This document shows positions 60,679-64,000 of a stretch of DNA of 64,000 bases, piece by piece. The translations under genes and the position numbers were made by a program. How positions within the stretch are numbered: position 1 is the stretch's first letter; each line of letters starts with the position of its first letter. This DNA comes from Pseudomonas sp. BGI-2 (GTDB lineage Bacteria > Pseudomonadota > Gammaproteobacteria > Pseudomonadales > Pseudomonadaceae), in NCBI RefSeq assembly GCF_004310295.1, contig NZ_SISB01000019.1:47995-111994 (forward strand). Direction: 5' to 3'. Below the pieces are notes generated by a model. That model was not told the DNA's origin, did no database searches, and was given only the letters and a program-made list of their open reading frames with translations.

Positions 60679-62100
60679 TTAGCGCTTCGAAGCCAGCATG
60701 GTGGCTTTCTCTTGGTCCATGCGCGCCATTAACGGCTGGCTCTGCGCGAGGAAGCGTGCGCGTTCCGCTTTGGAGATGGGGTCAGCCATCGCAACCTTCT
60801 GGCCCAGTGGGTCGACGTGCACGCCATTGACCTGGAACTCGTAGTGCAAGTGCGGGCCGGTGGAGAGGCCGGTAGTACCGATGTAGCCGATCACTTGGCC
60901 TTGTTTGACGGTGCCGCCTGTCTGCACGCCTTTGGCAAAGCCTTGCATGTGGCCGTACAGCGTACGGTAGGTATTGCCATGCTGAATGATCACGGTATTG
61001 CCGTAGCCGCCGCGGCGACCTGCCAGCAACACCTTGCCGTCACCGGCCGCTTTGATCGGCGTGCCGCGTGGTGCTGCGTAATCCACGCCTTTGTGGGCGC
61101 GGATCTTGTTCAGGATCGGGTGCTTGCGGCCCATGGAGAACTTCGAACTGATGCGGGCGAAGTCGACCGGAGTGCGGATAAACGCCTTGCGCATGCTGTT
61201 GCCATCAGCGGTGTAGTAGCTGCTGTTGCCTTGCTTGTTGGTGTAACGCACGGCGGTGTAGGTCTTGCCGCGGCTGGTGAAGCGTGCGGAAAGGATCGGA
61301 CCGTTGCCGATAGCCTTGCCGTTGACGACTTTCTGCTCATAGATCACATCAAACTCGTCACCCTGGCGAATATCCTGGGCGAAGTCGACGTCATAGCCAA
61401 ACACACTGGCCATGTCCATGGTCAGGCTGTGGGACAGGCCGGCACGCGCGGCAGACTGCGACAGCGAGCTGTTGATCACGCCATGAGCGTAGGCAGAACG
61501 CACGGTAGGCTTGGCGGTAATGCGGTTGAACGTATAGCCCTTGTCACTCTTGGTCAGGGTGATGCTTTCGAGGTCGCTCACCTTGCTGTGCAAGTTGGTC
61601 AGCTGGCCGTCGGGGGTCAGTTCGAATTCGAGTTTCTGGCCGTGTTTGAGTTGGCTGAATTGCTTGGCCTGCTTATCGCTGGCCAGTACTTCATGCACGG
61701 AAGTGGCTGGAAGGCCGACTTTCTCAAACAGCGTGGAGAGAGTATCGCCTTTGGAAACGATCACTTCCTTATGGCCTGGTGCCTTCTTTTCTTCGACGAC
61801 AGGTGCCGGCGCTGGTGCAGCCTGGGCTGTTTTCTGAGGTTCTTCCGCACTGTTTTCGATCTGCGCGAAAGGGGAGGCTGCCGGCTCATTTGTGGCTTGA
61901 ACGGCTTCGGCAGCGTCTTGATCTTGTGTCAGTTGTTCAGCAGGGCTTTCCAGTTCAAGACTCAGGGTCGTCTTTTTGGCTTCTACATCACTGGAAGGGA
62001 ATACCAGAAGCGCCAAGCTCAGAAGAGCGGCGATACCACTTGCTGCGAGCAGGTGGGTCTTCGGGTAAAGCGGTGGCGCTTTAGACGATTCTTTGGTCAT
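60679..62100 (-). CDS. M23 peptidoglycan endopeptidase (MepM-like)
   Basis: 473 residues; the start at 62100 leaves a short cytoplasmic tail, then a signal anchor (AASGIAALLSLALLVFPSSD, about 20-40). A Pro/Glu/Ala-rich linker leads to an OapA/LysM-like region (EVIVSKGDTLSTLFEKVGL, 130s) and the M23 (LytM) domain. The active site is HKGVDYAAPRGTPIKAAGDG (first Asp) and STGPHLHYEF (His pair). It should cut peptide cross-links in the periplasm. Same position as PA0667 in PAO1. It shares a 213-base divergent region with tyrS. Confidence 0.92.
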   Translation of the reverse strand: MTKESSKAPPLYPKTHLLAASGIAALLSLALLVFPSSDVEAKKTTLSLELESPAEQLTQDQDAAEAVQATNEPAASPFAQIENSAEEPQKTAQAAPAPAPVVEEKKAPGHKEVIVSKGDTLSTLFEKVGLPATSVHEVLASDKQAKQFSQLKHGQKLEFELTPDGQLTNLHSKVSDLESITLTKSDKGYTFNRITAKPTVRSAYAHGVINSSLSQSAARAGLSHSLTMDMASVFGYDVDFAQDIRQGDEFDVIYEQKVVNGKAIGNGPILSARFTSRGKTYTAVRYTNKQGNSSYYTADGNSMRKAFIRTPVDFARISSKFSMGRKHPILNKIRAHKGVDYAAPRGTPIKAAGDGKVLLAGRRGGYGNTVIIQHGNTYRTLYGHMQGFAKGVQTGGTVKQGQVIGYIGTTGLSTGPHLHYEFQVNGVHVDPLGQKVAMADPISKAERARFLAQSQPLMARMDQEKATMLASKR

Positions 62101-62313
62101 GGGTAATTTTTGACTTTGAAAAAAGATGAATTGGAAAAGATGAATGACATGATGAAGATGAAATAACTGTATAAAATATAACCAAATCATCTCTGAAGCA
62201 AGTCCGTGGTCACTCTGCCAGCGGATTGGCGTCATTGCGCCGGCCAAACTTTGTATTTGACGCGTGATCTTGTATGGTTGGTTCCCTTTGAATTCGAGCC
62301 TTGCGGGTCTGTT

Positions 62314-63513
62314 ATGAAGTCGGTTGAAGAGCAGCTAGCGCTGATAAAACGTGGTGCGGAAGAACTGTTGGTCGAGTCCGAGCTGATCGAAAAGCTCAAG
62401 CGTGGCCAGCCGCTACGTATTAAGGCAGGCTTCGATCCGACTGCGCCGGATTTGCACCTGGGTCATACCGTGCTTATTAATAAGCTGCGCCAGTTCCAGG
62501 AGCTGGGTCATCAGGTCATCTTCCTTATAGGTGACTTCACCGGGATGATCGGTGATCCGAGCGGCAAAAGCGCGACACGTCCTCCGCTCACTCGCGAGCA
62601 GGTTCTCGAGAATGCCGAGACCTACAAGACTCAAGTCTTCAAGATTCTTGATCCGGCCAAGACCGAAGTGGCGTTCAACTCCACTTGGATGGATCAGATG
62701 GGGCCGGCGGACTTCATTCGTCTGACTTCGCAGTACACCGTGGCTCGCATGCTTGAGCGCGACGACTTCGACAAGCGCTACACCACCAACCAGCCAATCG
62801 CTATTCACGAGTTCCTCTATCCGTTGGTTCAAGGGTATGACTCGGTCGCTTTGCGCGCGGATGTCGAGTTGGGCGGTACCGATCAGAAGTTCAACCTGCT
62901 GATGGGACGTGAGCTGCAGCGCAGTTATGGTCAAGAGGCTCAATGCATCCTGACTATGCCGCTGCTCGAAGGTCTGGATGGCGTGAAGAAGATGTCCAAG
63001 TCCTTGGGCAACTACGTCGGTATCCAGGAGGCGCCGGGTGTCATGTACGGCAAGCTGGTCTCTATTCCGGATGCGCTGATGTGGCGCTACTTTGAGTTGC
63101 TCAGTTTCCGCTCCATGGATGAGATCAATGCATTCCGTGCCGATGTCGAGGCGGGTGCCAACCCGCGTGATATCAAGATCAAGCTGGCCGAAGAGATCGT
63201 TGCACGTTTCCATGGTGAAGAGGCTGCGGCCAATGCTCACCGTGCGGCGGGCAACCGTATGAAGGAAGGCGAGCTGCCGGACGATCTGCCAGAGATCGAA
63301 TTGACCGCGACTGAAGACATGCCGATCGCTGCCGTCCTTAATAAGGCGGGCCTGGTCAAGAACTCGGCCGTCGCTCGAGACCTGCTGGGTTCCGGTGGTG
63401 TGCGTATAGATGGTGAGGTTGTCGATCGCACCTTTATATACGTACTGGGCGCGACCCATGTTTGCCAGGCGGGAAAGAAGGCATTTGCGCGTATTACGCT
63501 CAAATCCGAGTAA
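62314..63513 (+). CDS. tyrS: Tyrosyl-tRNA synthetase
   Basis: 399 residues. The class I motifs are [14 protein letters not shown] (HIGH) near residue 47 and KKMSKSLGN (KMSKS). A C-terminal S4-like domain reads [15 protein letters not shown]. Start chosen at 62314 by family length; its Shine-Dalgarno is poor. P. aeruginosa has two such enzymes, and the one next to an rRNA operon (PA0668) is called TyrZ; this is likely the same. Its 3' end is followed directly by rRNA promoters. Confidence 0.95.
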   Translation: MKSVEEQLALIKRGAEELLVESELIEKLKRGQPLRIKAGFDPTAPDLHLGHTVLINKLRQFQELGHQVIFLIGDFTGMIGDPSGKSATRPPLTREQVLENAETYKTQVFKILDPAKTEVAFNSTWMDQMGPADFIRLTSQYTVARMLERDDFDKRYTTNQPIAIHEFLYPLVQGYDSVALRADVELGGTDQKFNLLMGRELQRSYGQEAQCILTMPLLEGLDGVKKMSKSLGNYVGIQEAPGVMYGKLVSIPDALMWRYFELLSFRSMDEINAFRADVEAGANPRDIKIKLAEEIVARFHGEEAAANAHRAAGNRMKEGELPDDLPEIELTATEDMPIAAVLNKAGLVKNSAVARDLLGSGGVRIDGEVVDRTFIYVLGATHVCQAGKKAFARITLKSE

Positions 63514-63528
63514 AGCTGAAATTAGGGG

Positions 63529-63556
63529 TTGACGGCAGATTCTGGAAGTCTATAAT
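63529..63556 (+). promoter_or_regulatory. rRNA operon promoter P1
   Basis: TTGACG (63529-63534) and TATAAT (63551-63556), 16-base spacer, 15 bases after the tyrS stop. A GC-rich TCGCCCC stretch follows, typical of stringently controlled discriminators. Confidence 0.8.
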
Positions 63557-63731
63557 TCGCCCCACTTCCGGCGCAGTCGAAACGGAAAACTCCTTGGTAA
63601 ACAAAGAGTTACGCAGTTTTCGACAGTGAGTTGCTTCAGGTCATCGAAGCCCAGAAGGAGTTGATCAAGCGGGTGGGTTTGGCTTGATTGACGGTTCGAT
63701 CTTCTCGGTCGAAAGCGGAGAAAAAGAGGTG

Positions 63732-63759
63732 TTGACAGCAGCGAGTAACGCTGTAGAAT
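63732..63759 (+). promoter_or_regulatory. rRNA operon promoter P2
   Basis: TTGACA (63732-63737) and TAGAAT (63754-63759), 16-base spacer, followed by CGCCTCCCGC. The context CTGTAGAATTCGCCTC is almost repeated at P3. Confidence 0.85.
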
Positions 63760-63840
63760 TCGCCTCCCGCTAACGAGAGATCGGAAGCGCAAGTGGTTGA
63801 AGTTGCAAAGGAAACTTTGAAAACTTCTGAAAATAACCGC

Positions 63841-63868
63841 TTGACAGCAACAGAGGCTGCTGTAGAAT
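63841..63868 (+). promoter_or_regulatory. rRNA operon promoter P3
   Basis: TTGACA (63841-63846) and TAGAAT (63863-63868), 16-base spacer, then GCGCGCCTC. P2 and P3 lie 109 bases apart and share the same -35, spacing and -10, suggesting duplication. Confidence 0.85.
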
Positions 63869-63903
63869 GCGCGCCTCGGTTGAGACGAAAGATCTTAACC
63901 AAC

Positions 63904-63916
63904 CGCTCTTTAACAA
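63904..63916 (+). promoter_or_regulatory. rRNA leader boxA antitermination site
   Basis: CGCTCTTTAACAA matches the boxA consensus bound by NusB-S10, about 35 bases after P3. The remaining leader to 64000 contains the region that should pair with 16S 3' flanks for processing. The 16S gene starts beyond the window, so it is not annotated. Confidence 0.85.
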
Positions 63917-64000
63917 CTGAATCAAGCAATTCGTGTGGGTGCTTGTGGAGTCAGACTGATAGTCAACAAGATTATCAGCATCGCAAGTTACTCCGCGAGA

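Noticed and set aside
63514..63929. Small frames 63550-63792 and 63636-63929
   Set aside because: They overlap the rRNA promoters and leader.

Overview
The window is a chromosomal segment of a Pseudomonas, most likely of the P. fluorescens group. The base composition is high in G+C. The order from the GGDEF/EAL gene through rpoD-dnaG-rpsU, tsaD, folB/folK, cca, prkA-yeaH-spoVR, glpE-apaH-apaG-rsmA-pdxA-surA-lptD, amgK-murU, an agt-like transport locus, trpE/trpGDC, vfr, speD, coq7, hemJ, argC, erpA, anmK and tyrS to an rRNA operon matches the P. aeruginosa PAO1 PA0575-PA0668 stretch as I remember it. The many GTAGGAGCGAGGCTTGC-type inverted repeats (REPINs) are typical of the P. fluorescens group. 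The species assignment is an inference.

Layout. 1-3060 is an accessory patch beside a tRNA-Ile(CAU) gene. It holds a free-standing M41-type zinc peptidase, a DUF2188 protein, a TTG-started DUF3077 gene behind a hairpin-rich leader, and two small proteins with a C-terminal membrane helix. A degenerate copy of the tRNA 3' half plus its terminator looks like an integration scar. 3069-11535 (minus strand) carries an RmcA-like c-di-GMP enzyme and the macromolecular synthesis operon rpsU-dnaG-rpoD. 11735-15541 holds tsaD, plsY, folB-folK and cca. 15605-20562 is the prkA-yeaH-spoVR cluster. 20859-28518 is a long minus-strand run for diadenosine tetraphosphate hydrolysis, rRNA dimethylation, PLP synthesis and outer-membrane biogenesis (surA, lptD). 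Divergent from it are amgK-murU (cell-wall recycling) and a DjlA-like J protein.

31-41.7 kb contains a two-component system next to an ABC importer whose order resembles agtSR-agtABCD (GABA/5-aminovalerate uptake), and an iron-type alcohol dehydrogenase. 41.8-49.8 kb contains rpe, gph and the tryptophan genes, with trpE separated from trpGDC by a single autotransporter esterase gene (estA). A Trp-codon-containing leader peptide precedes trpG, and its near-twin is the C-terminus of gph just ahead of trpE. 49.9-62.1 kb holds a lipoate-ligase-like gene, vfr, an OsmC protein, speD, coq7, HIT, SDR, DUF805, an NMO-like oxidoreductase, hemJ, argC, erpA, anmK and a LysM/M23-type endopeptidase. The window ends with tyrS and a triple-promoter rRNA leader with boxA; the 16S gene itself lies beyond 64000.

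Most of the window is conserved housekeeping sequence. The parts that deserve a second look are the left accessory patch with its possible RNA switch, the duplicated trp leader, the tRNA scar, candidate operators upstream of agtA and erpA, and the REPIN field between 31 and 54 kb. No CRISPR array, transposase, integrase or obvious defence operon was seen. PAO1 locus comparisons are from memory and were not checked against a database.
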